From assembly GCF_009730915.1 (NCBI RefSeq), contig NC_052477.1, positions 1,054,001 through 1,118,000 of the forward strand: 64,000 nucleotides of DNA, written 5' to 3'. This DNA is from Dioscorea cayenensis subsp. rotundata (taxonomy: Eukaryota; Streptophyta; Magnoliopsida; Dioscoreales; Dioscoreaceae). Below the pieces are notes generated by a model, which ran no database searches, was not told the DNA's origin, and was given only the letters and a program-made list of their open reading frames with translations. This document shows, piece after piece, positions 23,957-36,059 of the stretch (position 1 is its first letter; each line of letters starts with the position of its first letter). Made by a program: the position numbers and the translations under genes.

Positions 23957-25884
23957 TTAGCTTGTAAGAGTTTGTTTCTGTTGAGAAAGCAAATGAAAAT
24001 ACAAGAGTTCATTCCATGTATCAGGAACTCCAGGAAGACACCAATGGCTGCAATCCTGAATGATTGATCGAAATCCTTTGCCGGCCTTTCGCCCATATAT
24101 TGAGGGATGACCATCTATTCTAAGTCCTGATAAATTGGTGATGTTCAAAATAGTCACCGGAGTTCTCATTTGCTTTACAACGTCCTCTACGATCTTGTTT
24201 TTCTCCGGTGATGCCCGATTAGTTGTGTCGTTTAAAGGGTGAGTGCTCTCTTGGCAATGCCCCCCGGAATTCCATTCACCACCCCTGTTTTACATAGAGA
24301 TGTCATTCACAAAGATCAAAATGAACTTTTGAGTATAAACCAAAGAACAAAAGTGCACTCTGTAAACAAGGGATGAAAAGAACCAACTTGAAATGAGATG
24401 GTGATGAACTTCGGAAAAAAACTCGGGTTTTGGCTCGATTGACATGCCGATCAACCCATGAAGCCCAAGTCATCATAGCTTTCCGAAAGGCAGTAGAAGC
24501 ATCAAGACGGGGATGAACCATATCGCCTTCTTGGTAGTAATTCACTCTAATAAGAGCATGATTATCAAAATTTTATCCATATGAACTTTAAAACTGTAAA
24601 GAGTATCATGAAGCATTAGATAACTGATACTGTTTGGCAATGGAAACAAGTTCCCTGCAGTAACCATATTCTTGAAGAAATGTGCCTGAGTTTAATTGCA
24701 TATGAAAAAGTATTGCACTACTAAGAAAACGAAATCCATAAAAGTTCGATTAAAAGCACACACCCGGCTTTAGTCTTGTAATGTGACCACCAATGGGCAG
24801 TATTGAAGACCAAGATATCAGCTCCTCTCCATCTAGAAGAACTCCTATCGATTGTATCGATTCGCAATGTTTTTGATCTCTTATGCCCAATTCTTGCCTT
24901 ACTCTCATGCACCAAGAAGTGAGTTACATAGTACTCAACACTACAAGAGTAGTCCTACAACAACCATTCCAAGCATGATCGCTAATCAACACATTGCCAA
25001 AAAACACATTTGAATTCCATCAATTCAAGCTAATCATACCGGAAATTTAAAGTTATAATTTCCTCTTCCTTTTGTGATTCTTCGACCACGAGCCTCGAAA
25101 ACCCGATTAGGATTTCTAATGGCTCCTCTCAACATACATAGCATGGATTCCCACTGGTTTCTATTAATTGAATCACCAACAAAAACCAGTCTTTTTCCTC
25201 TAATCAGCTCAAGCATTTTCACAGGATTAAATCTGAACAATCATGCAGCAAAATACACACAATATCCAACATTCAATCAAACTAACAAATTTGCAAAGAC
25301 AAAAATGATAAATTTAAAGCACAAAAGCAGAATTGAATTCACCTTGGGATGTTACATCCATTTGGCTGCCACCTCCACTTCAAATACTCCCTATCCAATC
25401 TACCATTTGCCTCACAACTAAAACCTCCATCAATGAATGGACAAGAATCATTTGTATACAAAGGATACTTTGAATCATAAACCCATTTTCCATCAGAAAC
25501 ATCACAAGTGCTTCCAACCTCCTTTTCTCCATTCTTATCAACAATCAAAGCTGCCTCCTTTCTAGAAGAATGCACAGAACTCTCATTCTTCAGTGAATAA
25601 TTCAGAGGGATTTCAGGGGTTGGATTCAGATGGGCAGTGACCAAGATTGGATTTTGAGCAGTGGCATCAAAGAGAATATCTTTGGAGAAAGCAAAGGGCT
25701 GAGCTTTCAAGGTTTGGAGGCCATTAATGGAGTGAATGGTGTTGGTGTAAGAGGAGGATGATGATGATAAAGGGGTGAGGAACCAAAAGGAGAAGATGAA
25801 GAAGAAGAGAAGGGAGGAGGAGATGGTGAAGGACAAGAAGAGGAGCTTGGAAGGCTTGATGGAGAAACTCCTCTGCCTCTCCAT
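23957..25884 (-). CDS. TRICHOME BIREFRINGENCE-LIKE wall polysaccharide O-acetyltransferase
   Basis: Five minus-strand exons (25884-25343, 25232-25040, 24954-24764, 24546-24388, 24284-23957) encode 470 residues. A short basic N-terminus is followed by one hydrophobic segment (about residues 13-36) typical of a type II Golgi anchor, then a Ser-rich stem. The TBL domain starts at CDVSDGKWVYD, and the PMR5/acyl-esterase domain carries the GDS motif in VFVGDSINRNQW and the DxxH motif in QDCSHWCLPGVPDTWNELL. These supply the Ser-His-Asp residues of the esterase-like site. TBL proteins acetylate xylan, mannan, pectin or xyloglucan in the Golgi. The EGDMVHPRLD and TRVFFRSSSPSHF stretches suggest the TBR/TBL1-TBL6 group, but substrate cannot be read from the sequence. 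Confidence 0.92.
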
Positions 25885-26901
25885 GGATTTTCTTTGAGGT
25901 CATGAAGAAGAAGCAGGTGATCTTGTGATGTTGAGTAGTGATTTCAGGGAAGTGGAGGAAAGTGGTTTTGGTTTATTTTTTCCATTTTCACTTGAACTTC
26001 CCAAAATGCCACTCTCTCTTCTTTGACAATTATTTATCTCTTTTCTTTTTCTTTTTTTTTAATATATATATATATATATAATCTTTTATTTAGTTAAAAA
26101 GGGAGTTTTTTTGGAGTTCTCAACTGAAATTTTATTTCATTTTATTTATATTCTCCAAAAAAAAAAAAGGATTTTTATGTCTAAATATATATTTATGATT
26201 TTTTTGACATCTTGAGTTATGGTTATTATAAGATAAGTTTATATCTTATTTGAAGTTAAAATTTTTTTTTTAAGGTTTAAAAAGAAAAAATTTTACAGAG
26301 GGTTTATTTGTGATTTTGAAGATTTATGGAGTAATGTATATATTTGTTAGTATGTTGTTATTTTGAATTCTTGATAAGATCTTAATTTGAACTTTGTTAA
26401 TTTTTTAAACTACTTGCAAGTATATATTTCAATAATTACTCTTTAATTAAAATTAAGACGAGTTGAAAAAAAAAAATTTCCTTTTACTTTTAAGCGTGGT
26501 AATAAAGAATAATAAATATTACTTACAATGAAAAAATTTGCATATACAGCCTTATAAAAGTGGATATTATACATGTAAATCTTCATTAATTAATGCATCG
26601 ATTACACAGGGGTATATATGTAAATTTCCTACAGAAACAGTCAAAGAAAGAAACATTGTTAAAGGATCACATGAATACAGTGCCAACCAAATGCTATTCT
26701 CAAAACAAGACACTGATTCCAGTCTGTAATAACAATACAATATAAATATCTAGAGCTGTCACTTGAATTACACTCAAAAGGGATTCCTTCAGTCTTCTTC
26801 TTTGAATCAAAGCATAAATTTCACATTTCAATCTACATTCTGAATCACTAATCAAGTAAAAGATGTGAATTGTTTAAATAATTTTACAACAAACATTTCA
26901 T
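25885..26901. other. Spacer between TBL and the first beta-propeller gene
   Basis: The part next to the TBL gene is its promoter and leader. From about 26040 it is AT-rich with a (TA)n tract at 26061-26080. From about 26151 the sequence belongs to the left part of the duplicated unit that recurs at about 30561. Confidence 0.55.
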
Positions 26902-28866
26902 TTAGATTGAGTTCAGAGGAGTGAAATTCGCCTCTGATATCAAATGAGAGCTCTTTCTGCCGATGACATGGTTAAGATATACCTTACTATCCTTCACTGT
27001 TGCCGACGTAAAAATGTGGTGGAATGGACCAATGTATCTTCCTGTGGTAATAGCGGTATTCCATTCGTCTGTGCTTTCGACTAATTTAGTAAATAGAGTA
27101 CCAGCGACAACTAGTTTTGTCGGCGAGAGAAGCTCCAAACCATCTCCCATGAATATAGAACCATTCACATTAACCATTGTCACATTTTCCGTCGCAATGT
27201 CAACCTTGAATAGATGACCACTTGCTGTATGCATAACAAGAAGAAAACCATTCGGATGGTATATAATACCATTGAGACCGTCAAAGTTGTAGTACCATTC
27301 CTTCCTTTGGACAAACACATCGCTTTGTATTATAGATAACAGTTCACCGTTCGATCCTATTTTCCATATCTTATTTGCCTTGGCGTCGGTGATATATGCA
27401 TTCCCGTCTTCATCCACAGCAACATCATTAGCAGCTGATTTTTCACCACCTGCATGATGCATTGTGCATAAGATAGTTCTGTATATACTGAACGAGAAAA
27501 ACAACAGCATTTTGATAACTTTATAAAGATCTTCAATCACATAATACGAATGCATGAATTTTTTCTTTTCCGGATATATAATGGCTTAAATTAACACAGA
27601 CAAGAAATACGAGAGCTTTCACTTCAAATCAAAGCACTTGAACCTTCAAAGGGAACATATTGAGAGAACAAATCATATAAAAGTGACAAAGAAGAACCCA
27701 GGTGCATGCAATTATCTTAAGAAGCTTTAATAGAGTACGAAATAGCTTCTTTTCATCAAAATTAGCTTTTTTAAAGGTGTCTTCTAAGATCAAGTTCATT
27801 CAATACAATTTCACTCACAAAATTTAACTTCTTGCACACCAAAGGCCTGTTTTAACACCAAAATTATGAAGTCAAGAACAAAAGAACCAAGTTATAAAAG
27901 AAATGACTTTCTGTAACAACACAATAACTGAAGATTTTCACTTAAGATTCAATATATATATATACACACAACTTAGACATGCATGTATTCATTGTGGCTT
28001 AATTAGTATTCTTGATAGAAACTTCAATACAATAGTAAATTGCAAAACAAATTCAATTGTTTTGATATACATACATATATATGCATGAAAATTGGAATCT
28101 AACATGAGAATATATACAAAGAAATTGAAAACTATATAAAAAAAGAAGAAGATAAAAAGCTCATTTGGGACTCAAAACACAAAAGCTTTGCTATGCGAGT
28201 ATCATAAACCACACAATTTGAAGGTGAAATCTCAAAATTCAAAAATACGAATCAACACCATTTCCAATCACAGTCAATAAATGCATCAAATTGTTCTTCT
28301 TGTTTCCTCAATATATCAAACATTGAAAATCACTTCAAAACAATTGAAATTTCTAAAATTCAAGGCGTTTTAAAGCGAAAAGGGGGGGAAAAAATGGGAC
28401 CTTTGCTGGCGAGCTGGATGAGAAACCTCCGTTCCCACGAGCGGAGATCGTAGGCGGCGACACCGCTGTAGGTTAATCCGAGCACATCGGCGTACACGAC
28501 GAGAAGCCGGTTGCGCCGCCGGTCAATGGCGATCCCCATAGACCAGTTTCCCGCCACGTCAGCATCCGAAACCACCGTCTTCTCCTCCAGCTCTGAACCG
28601 GTGCCGATGATGATCTCGCCGATGGTTCCGGAGGTGGAGGTGGAGACGAGGAAGCGGTCGGCGAAGGCATCCCACTTAGCGCACTCGTGGAACCAACCAC
28701 CACTGCTGTACCTGTAGCCACTGGCAGAGCGCTCAAGGGAGAATAGTAGGGCGATGGGGATGGCGGTGAGGAGGAGGAGGAGCGCCGCCGTGCGGCCGCA
28801 GCGCCGAGACATTGGATCGAGGAGGCGAAACTTGTGCGCTCGGATGAGAAGAGAACGAGGGTTTTT
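26151..28866. repeat. Tandem segmental duplication, copy A
   Basis: This unit contains one whole beta-propeller gene, its intron and its downstream flank, and is repeated in the same orientation at about 30561-33000. Matching flank segments include TTTTTTTGACATCTTGAG at 26198-26215 (30603-30620) and the block with AAACATTGTTAAAGGAT near 26652. The intron and exon sequences align throughout with small indels. Similarity stops near 28866 on the right and near 26151 on the left; both limits are judged by eye. Confidence 0.85.
26902..28812 (-). CDS. SMP-30/NHL-type beta-propeller protein, copy A
   Basis: Two minus-strand exons (28812-28401 and 27449-26902) encode 319 residues. Residues 10-28 are a hydrophobic signal peptide or anchor (TAALLLLLTAIPIALLFSL). 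The remainder looks like a six-bladed propeller of the SMP-30/gluconolactonase/strictosidine-synthase-like superfamily: WSMGIAIDRRRNRLLVVYAD, NDVAVDEDGNAYITDAKANKI, LNGIIYHPNGFLLVMH and FMGDGLELLSPTKLVVAG follow one another as repeats. Plant members are called NHL-domain or calcium-dependent phosphotriesterase-like proteins; their substrates are unknown to me. It is probably secretory. The splice phase (Gly split 1/2) is identical in copy B. Both copies are intact, so both may be expressed. Confidence 0.88.
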
Positions 28867-28884
28867 CAAGGTTGTCAGACGGCC

Positions 28885-28911
28885 CCGGGTCAACGCCGGG
28901 CATTGACCCGG
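28885..28911. repeat. Perfect 9-bp inverted repeat beside duplication breakpoint
   Basis: CCGGGTCAA at 28885-28893 is matched by TTGACCCGG at 28903-28911 with a 9-base spacer. It is GC-rich in an AT-rich setting and lies about 20 bases past the point where copies A and B stop matching. It may be part of a transposable element; no family was identified. Confidence 0.6.
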
Positions 28912-29742
28912 AAAAATATAAAGTCAAAGGTCGATAAAATATTTAAAAATATAATATAATATTTAATAATTATAAAAATATAATATGATCTCTATTTTTT
29001 AATATATAAAAAAAACATAATTAATTAATTTGTTATTTAAAATTTTAATTTCATATACAACCGTCAAAAATTTTTAAAAAATAAAAAATAAAAAACTATC
29101 ATCAGTATCTCTCAGGACTCACAAAAGATTTTTAAAAATTAAAAATTTAAAAAATAAAAACGGGGACAATAAGTGAGGATTTTAGCCAGTTTATTTTTTT
29201 TGTGTGATTATTATTATTTTTTTTCTGTGTTTGTCTTGTTTTATTGTATTTTTTAATAAATAAAGTTATGATTTATTCATTTTATTTTTAAATAAAAAAA
29301 CAGAGCCTACAATTTTAATAATCTTTTGTCTTTTACTGAGAAAAGCAGTTGCATGCTTATCCCTTGTAAATACTTCTCTGTTGCTCTTGATATCTATGGA
29401 GATCAATCAGAGGTCACACTTAATGCTCACTAAAGAACTGTTAAGTAGATTCATCATCTTGCATGTGTTCAAATTAGTGAAGTGCATTCATTTGGCATGC
29501 TCTTTACAAAGTATGAACAATGGGTAACTACATATTTATTATATGAGTGCCACAACCTTCAATCCATGCATTTCTTTTATTTCATAATTCCCAAACAACA
29601 AACATTGTACTGTTAAACTTAGCTGGGAAAATTTGAATTGGTGTTTTTCCACATTGAATCATATCAATTGCCAGTTCAATTGTGTTAGAATTTGATATTA
29701 GACAGAATTTATCTAGAAATATATTTTTTTTTAATTAAATAA

Positions 29743-30010
29743 GTGGATAAATCATACTTTTATTCAAACAACATAAACAAGTACAGAAAAAAAAACTAAA
29801 AACTGAGAAAAAAAATAAAAAAAGAAAAAAAAAAATGATAATCCTCATCCAATTAAATTAGAAAGACATCTCCAGCAGTGATGCATTTCCCAGGAAAACA
29901 TAGTGGATCGAACAAAAACACTTGAAACAAAAAAAAAAAAATTTCATAGCTGGAATACGAAGAAAGCCAGGCATAAAATTCTTGTTGACAAGTCACTCCA
30001 AGTATTCAAA
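29743..30010 (-). mobile_element. Possible LINE 3'-end fragment
   Basis: On the minus strand the left end reads GAATAAAAGTATGATTTATCCACTT followed by a T/A-rich tail, similar to the end of the 44-50 kb LINE (AATGAATGTGGTTTATCCAC). The rest is A-rich low-complexity sequence in which no protein was recognisable. The right limit is arbitrary. Confidence 0.3.
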
Positions 30011-30560
30011 CCACTCACAACAACTAAGACACACTATAACCACATTTCTTGGTATCCACATCAAATTAATAACTGAAAAACCTCAACTCTTATAACCACA
30101 TATCTTAAAACAAGGCAAGAACAAAGCATTCAAGCCATTAAAGAGAAGTTCAATACTCATAGTAACACACAGATGATGATTTCCCATTACATTACTAAAT
30201 TATAGGCTGCTACACAGTTTATATTTGTAGAACATCTTTACTCATTATGTAATGTATTCATTGTGGCATTGTTTTTATAATGAGAAGCAGGTTATTCTCT
30301 GATTTTTATTTTTTTCATGCAATTTCCTTTTGGGGAAACATCTGCAATCATGATTTACTTATAATGTTATGTATAAATTTTTTAACTTGTCCAAACGTAG
30401 TAAAGTAATTAATTCATTTGAGTTGAATCTTCAGAAATCAATAATCATAAGCAGCAGGATAAAAGATTTTTAACAATTTAACAAGAAAGCTGTTTTAGAA
30501 TAATGTCAAGAGAAATGCTCACCTTTTAAGAGAGAATTTTCTTTCCTTTAGGTGTTATAT

Positions 30561-33000
30561 GCTCCACAAAAAGGGTTTTTATGCCTATATATACTTATAT
30601 GATTTTTTTTGACATCTTGAGCAATGGTTATTACAAAATAAGTTTATATTTTAATAATTATATATAATTATTATAATCATATGTGCTCCAATTTGAAGTT
30701 AAAAAAATATATATATATATATTGAAAGTTTAGAAAGACTTACAAAAGTGGATATTATACAGCAGGAGTCAAAGAATGAAACATTGTTAAAGGATTACAT
30801 GAATGCAGTCCCAACCAGATCATATGCTCAAAAAAAAGACACTGATTCCAGACTAATAGCAATACAATATAAAGATCTAGAAATGTCACTTGAATTACAC
30901 TCAAGGGATTCCTTTAAATCTTCTTCTTTGAATCAAAGCATAAATTTAACAACATTTCAATCTACATTCAGAATCACTGAGCAATCAAGCAAAAGAAGTG
31001 AATTGCTCCAATGATTTTACAACAAACATTTCATTTAGATTGAGTTCAGAGGAGTGAAATTAGCCTCTGCAATCAAATGAGAGCTCTTTCTGCTGATGAT
31101 ATGGTTAAGATAAACCTTACCATCCTTCACTGTTGCTGATGATACAATGCGGTGTAACAGACCAATGTATCTTGCTGTGGTAAAAGCAGTGTTCCATTCG
31201 TCTGTGCTTTCAACTAATTTAGTAAATAGACTACCGGCGACAACTAGTTTTGTCGGCGAGAGAAGCTCCAAACCGTCCCCCATAAACAGAGAGCCCTTTA
31301 CATTAACCACTGTCACATTTTCCGTTGCAATGTCAACCTTGAACAAATGGCCAGTTGCCGTATGTATCACGAGAAGATAACCATTCGGATGGTATACAAT
31401 TCCATTAAGACCGACAAAGTTGTAGAACCATTCCTTCCTTTGGACAAACACATCACTTCGTATAACTGATAACAATTCGCCGTTCAATCCTACTTTCCAT
31501 ATCTTATTTGCCTTCGCATCGGTGATATATGCATTCCCGTCTTCATCCACAGCAACATCATCAGCAAATGATTTTTCACCACCTGCATCATGCATTGTGC
31601 ATAAGATAGTTCTGTAATACACTGAAGAAGAAAAACAACAGCATTTTGATAACTTTATAAAGATCTTCTTCAATCACAAAATGCAAATGCATGGATTTTT
31701 CTCTTTCAGATAAATACTGGCTTAACAGAATGAAGACAAGAAATATGATAACTTTCACTCCAAATCAAAGCACATGAGCCTACATATGGAACACTTTGAG
31801 ACAGCAAATCATAAAAAAGACATAAAGAAGAACCCTGGTACATGTAATTATCTTAAGAAGCTTTAACAGAGTGAGAAGTAGCTCCTTTTCATCAAAATTA
31901 GCTATTTAAAGCTGTCTTTTAAGATCAAGTTCATTCAATACAATTTCACTCACAAAATTTAACTTCTTGCACACAAAAAGCATGTTTTGACACCAAAATT
32001 ATGAAGTCAAGAACATAAGAACCTAATTATAAAAGCAATTACTTTCTATAACAATACACTAACTGAAGATTTTCACTTAAGATTCAATATCTATATATAT
32101 ATATATAGAACTTAGACATGCTTGTATTCATTGTGGCTTAATTAGAAGTCTTGATAGAAACTTCAATACAAGAGTAAATTGCAAAACAAATTCAATTCTT
32201 TGATATATGTATATACATATGCATGAAAATTGAAATCTAGCATGATAATATATACAAAGAAATTGAAAACTATATAAAAATAGAAGAAGAAAAAAAGCTC
32301 ATTTGGGACTCAAACACAAAAGCTTTGCTATGTGAGTGTCATAAACCACACAATTTGAAGGTGCAATCTCAAAATTCAAAAATAAGAATCAATACCATTT
32401 CCAATCACAATCAATAAATGCATCAAATTGTTCTTCTAGTTTCTTCAATATATCAAACATTGAAAATCACTTGAAAACAATTGAAATTTCTAAAATTCAA
32501 GGCGTTTTAAAGAGAAAAGGGGGAAAAAAAAAGGAACCTTTGCCGGCGAGCTGGATGAGAAACCTCCGTTCCCACGAGCGGAGATCGTAGGCGGCGACGC
32601 CGCCGTAGGTTAAGCCGAGCACGTCGGCGTACACGACGAGAAGCCGGTTGCGCCGCCGGTCAATGGCGATCCCCAAAGACCAGTTTCCCGCCACGTCAAC
32701 ATCCGAAACAACCGTCTTCTCCTCCAGCTCTGAACCGGCGCCGATGGTGATCTCGCCGATGGTTCCGGAGGTGAAGGTGGAGACGAGGAAGCGATCAGCG
32801 GAAGCATCCCACTTAGCGCACTCGTGGAACCAACCACCACCGCTGTACTTGTAGCCGCTGGCAGAGCGTTCAATGGAGAAAATTAGGGCGATGGGGATGG
32901 CGGTGAGGAGGAGGAGGAGCGCCGCCGTGCGGCCGCAGCGCCGGGACATTGGATTGAGGAGGCGAAGTTCGGCGCTTGGAGGAGAAGAGAACGAGGCTTT
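30561..33000. repeat. Tandem segmental duplication, copy B
   Basis: This is the second copy of the unit at 26151-28866, in the same orientation, with start-to-start distance of about 4.1 to 4.4 kb. Exon sequences are nearly identical and the intron and flanks are alignable with small indels, so the event is moderately recent. Similarity fades just upstream of the gene's start, near 33000. Confidence 0.85.
31035..32949 (-). CDS. SMP-30/NHL-type beta-propeller protein, copy B
   Basis: Two minus-strand exons (32949-32538 and 31582-31035) encode 319 residues, the same length, splice sites and phase as copy A. Differences from A are scattered substitutions only, for example LIFSIERSASGYKYSGGG versus LLFSLERSASGYRYSSGG, and WNTAFTTARYIGLLHRIVSS versus WNTAITTGRYIGPFHHIFTS. 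The hydrophobic N-terminus and the propeller repeats are kept. No stop or frameshift was found, so both paralogues appear under constraint. Which copy is ancestral cannot be told here. Function is as uncertain as for copy A. Confidence 0.88.
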
Positions 33001-34143
33001 TTGAGCTCTTTTCTGGCGGTTGATTGGGTAGGTGAGAATTTTGGGTGACTTTTTATCGTCTCTTTAATTAATTAATTAATTAATTTTTTTTTTTGTAATT
33101 TATATATTAAAAGAAGTAAGAGGTAGGTGAAATTTGGTTTGGAAAACAATTTAATATATATCATATCATATCATTTTTTTTAAAATTGAAATTATTTTCT
33201 TTCCTCCATTTATTTTTGTCATTAAAATTCAAATCTCATGAAATCCACTACAATGTTATACAGTATCATAAACAGTAAAAATATATAATATTTATATAAA
33301 TAAATAATTTTTAGATAATAATTAAAAAACAATAATCTAGAGACTTAGTTTGATTACTTTTTGCTATATATATATATATATGAATTATTATTTAGAAATG
33401 TCTCTATATTTGAAATCTATAGATATCTATAGTAGTCATTGGATCGATACGATTATTTATGAATAATATTAAAACATTATTAAATAACTTTACATAATGA
33501 GAGATGATCCCACGGTATAGAATCGAGATATAGTCTGTCCTCACATGTTTGATTGTCTAAAATTAGTAATTTTTAGAATAAATAATAGGAAAACTTTTGG
33601 AGTAATTATCAACTTATTCCCCAACAACTATGATGATCATCTTCATTAATCATAAAAACAGGATTAAGCTTGATAACTAAGTAGCCCTGATCACTTAATA
33701 TCTAAATTATTTTTAAATATTTTTAGAGGTAATTTCACGGTTCAAATGTACTTAAAATACACAAAAAAAAAGAAAAAGAAAATTCCACAATTTTTTTTTA
33801 AAAAATATCACATCCAATCAAACATGCATGCATCTGTTTTCACACTCATATATACATAAATATATAGCTTTTCTTTTGTAAGCAAAAAGTCCAAAATAGC
33901 CCTAAACCTAGACCTTGATCTAGAGCCTATAGAGACAGAGGTAGTAGAGAGTTTGGCATGATATAATAATAATAATATTAACAAATAAATAAATAAATAA
34001 ATAAATAAAATTTTAAATAATAAATGAAGTGCAGAGAAGAGATGTGGAGCAGGTGTACACACGCAGGGTGAGTAGTCTCTTTCTTCAGTTGTCTTCTTCT
34101 TCTTCACATGTACCATTCATGCTCACTGCTTCTCCACTTGAAA

Positions 34144-34173
34144 CCCTAACCCTAACCCTAACCCTAACCCTAA
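34144..34173 (+). repeat. Five perfect CCCTAA units (TTAGGG-type telomere-like)
   Basis: CCCTAA is repeated five times without error. It is the six-base TTAGGG type, not the seven-base TTTAGGG unit of most plant telomeres. It may be a short interstitial telomere trace or a telo-box microsatellite; it is too short to decide. Confidence 0.8.
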
Positions 34174-34861
34174 AATATATTGATAAAGAAATTTTTGTAG
34201 TGCATTATTCATATATGGGTTTACTAAACCAAAAACAAAAACTAATTTATATAAATCATCATCCAAGATTCCAAGTTGAAATCTAATAAATATAATTTAT
34301 AAAACTACAAAACAAATGTGTTCAATAATATGCTATTTATGTATGGCTTGTATTCTTTCAAAAAATAAATAATTACTAATATATCTTCTTTTATAAAGTT
34401 ATGTTTATTTATATATTTTTATGAGATATTTTTATTTGTTTACATATTTTTTTTTATGGTTAATACTTATTAAAATAATAAATTGTTTTTTAATCTTAAA
34501 ATAAATAAAATATCACAGAACATTATTAAAAATATTTTTGGAGATTTGTGTATGTTATTTAAATAAATAATATAGTTAATTTGTAGACTGATATAAACAA
34601 GCAAATAAGAAAGATTTGAGAGGTTATATACATGAGTAAATATTATTTTTATAAAAATATATAAATATTTTTTTAAATATATCTATATGAACCACTCATT
34701 TATCTCGTCTCTCTCCATAGTAACATAGTTATACTTTTGACGTAGTTAAGTGTATATATTGTTAGCCATTGATGGAAACTCCCACAAGCTTTAATTAATG
34801 GCAGAGTGCGGACCCACCGAGTTTAAATACCAAGTCTGTCACATGGATGCTCACTTTAATC

Positions 34862-34863
<2 letters not shown>

Positions 34864-34902
<39 letters not shown>
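34864..34902. repeat. (ATT)n microsatellite
   Basis: A clean run of about twelve ATT units in gene-poor DNA. Confidence 0.9.
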
Positions 34903-36059
34903 GCAATCGCATCTTATTTACTAACAACTATTTTGTCTATTTATACAAAATCTTTATATTAAATCTTCGTTTTGAACATTGAATCCTGAAACTCATATTA
35001 CATCTTATATCCTAACAACCTTTTGATTTATCAGTACTGAATATTTAGGTATAAGAGTTGAGCTACATATAGAATTATGAGGTCAAATGAATTTTAAAAA
35101 TGTTTATTATATATATATGAAAAATTGTTAGATTTTTCCCATTAAATTAAATTATTAGGGTCAATATACAATTTTGAAAAAGCTTTTAAAAAAAACATGT
35201 GAGTTGTTATATAAATTTTAAAAATTTTAAAACACCTGTAATTTAATACCTATATTTTTGGTTTTGTATTTTTATTTTTTATAATAACTTTAGAAAATAT
35301 AAAACTAAAACCACATTTTTTTTTTATTCTTTTCATTTTCAATGTTTTGTCAAATCTCACGAAGCAACATCATAACCTTAGTTTTTTTTTTTAATTAAAA
35401 ATTAAAATTTTAAGGCAATATTTTTCTTCTCACTTTTCAAACTACATTAAAAAAAATCTGTTTTTTTTAAATCAGTTTTAATTTCTAATTATTTAAAATA
35501 ATTTTTAAATATGAATTTTTAATGAATTTCTTTTGGTTTATTTTGATATTTGTATTATATATATATATTTAATATCTATAATTTTTTTTATTATAAGTAA
35601 TAATATTATATTTATAAGTAGACCAACGAAAAAATTTATTTGGCTCAACCACCGCTTAAGTAAAATATTTATTTTTTTTAAATATGACCTAAGATCGAAT
35701 CCTAAAATCCATATAAATTGATGGTACATATGTGTTAAAATATTAATTTTACATTTGTATATATTTTGGATGCATTTATCATCTATAAATAAAAATATAA
35801 ATTTAAAAACAAAAGAAAAAATTGCACCCTATGTTTATTCATGTACTAAAACCAAAAAAATATGATCATGCACAAAAATAATACTCCGTAAATGTGTGTC
35901 CATCACGACCAGGATTTTTAAGTACTAATTTAAGTACAAATTAGTAGTACTGCCTTCTTCTCTCTTTTAACGTTTTAAAAAAACTTAAACTATTTATTTT
36001 TATAAAATCAAAATAAACGAAGAAAAATCCAAATAAATAAATAATTAATTAATTAAAAA

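Larger units (their letters stand above)
28813..31034. other. Spacer between the two beta-propeller genes
   Basis: It holds the upstream region of copy A, single-copy-looking AT-rich DNA from about 28866 to 30560, and the duplicated downstream flank of copy B from about 30561. It includes a GC-rich hairpin at 28885-28911, a possible LINE end near 29743, and a (TA)n tract at about 30708-30721. No gene was recognised in it. Confidence 0.55.

Noticed and set aside
28473-28736. Overlapping frames in exon 1 of the beta-propeller genes
   Set aside because: They are Pro/Ser-rich readings of a GC-rich exon in the wrong frame and recur at 32610-32873 only because the exon is duplicated.
34029-34286. 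Open frame across the CCCTAA repeat
   Set aside because: The reading is the translation of the repeat (TLTLTL); it is not a plausible protein.
35533-35729. Short frames in the KNOX upstream desert
   Set aside because: They are Ile/Phe/Lys-rich translations of AT-rich DNA without homology or start context.
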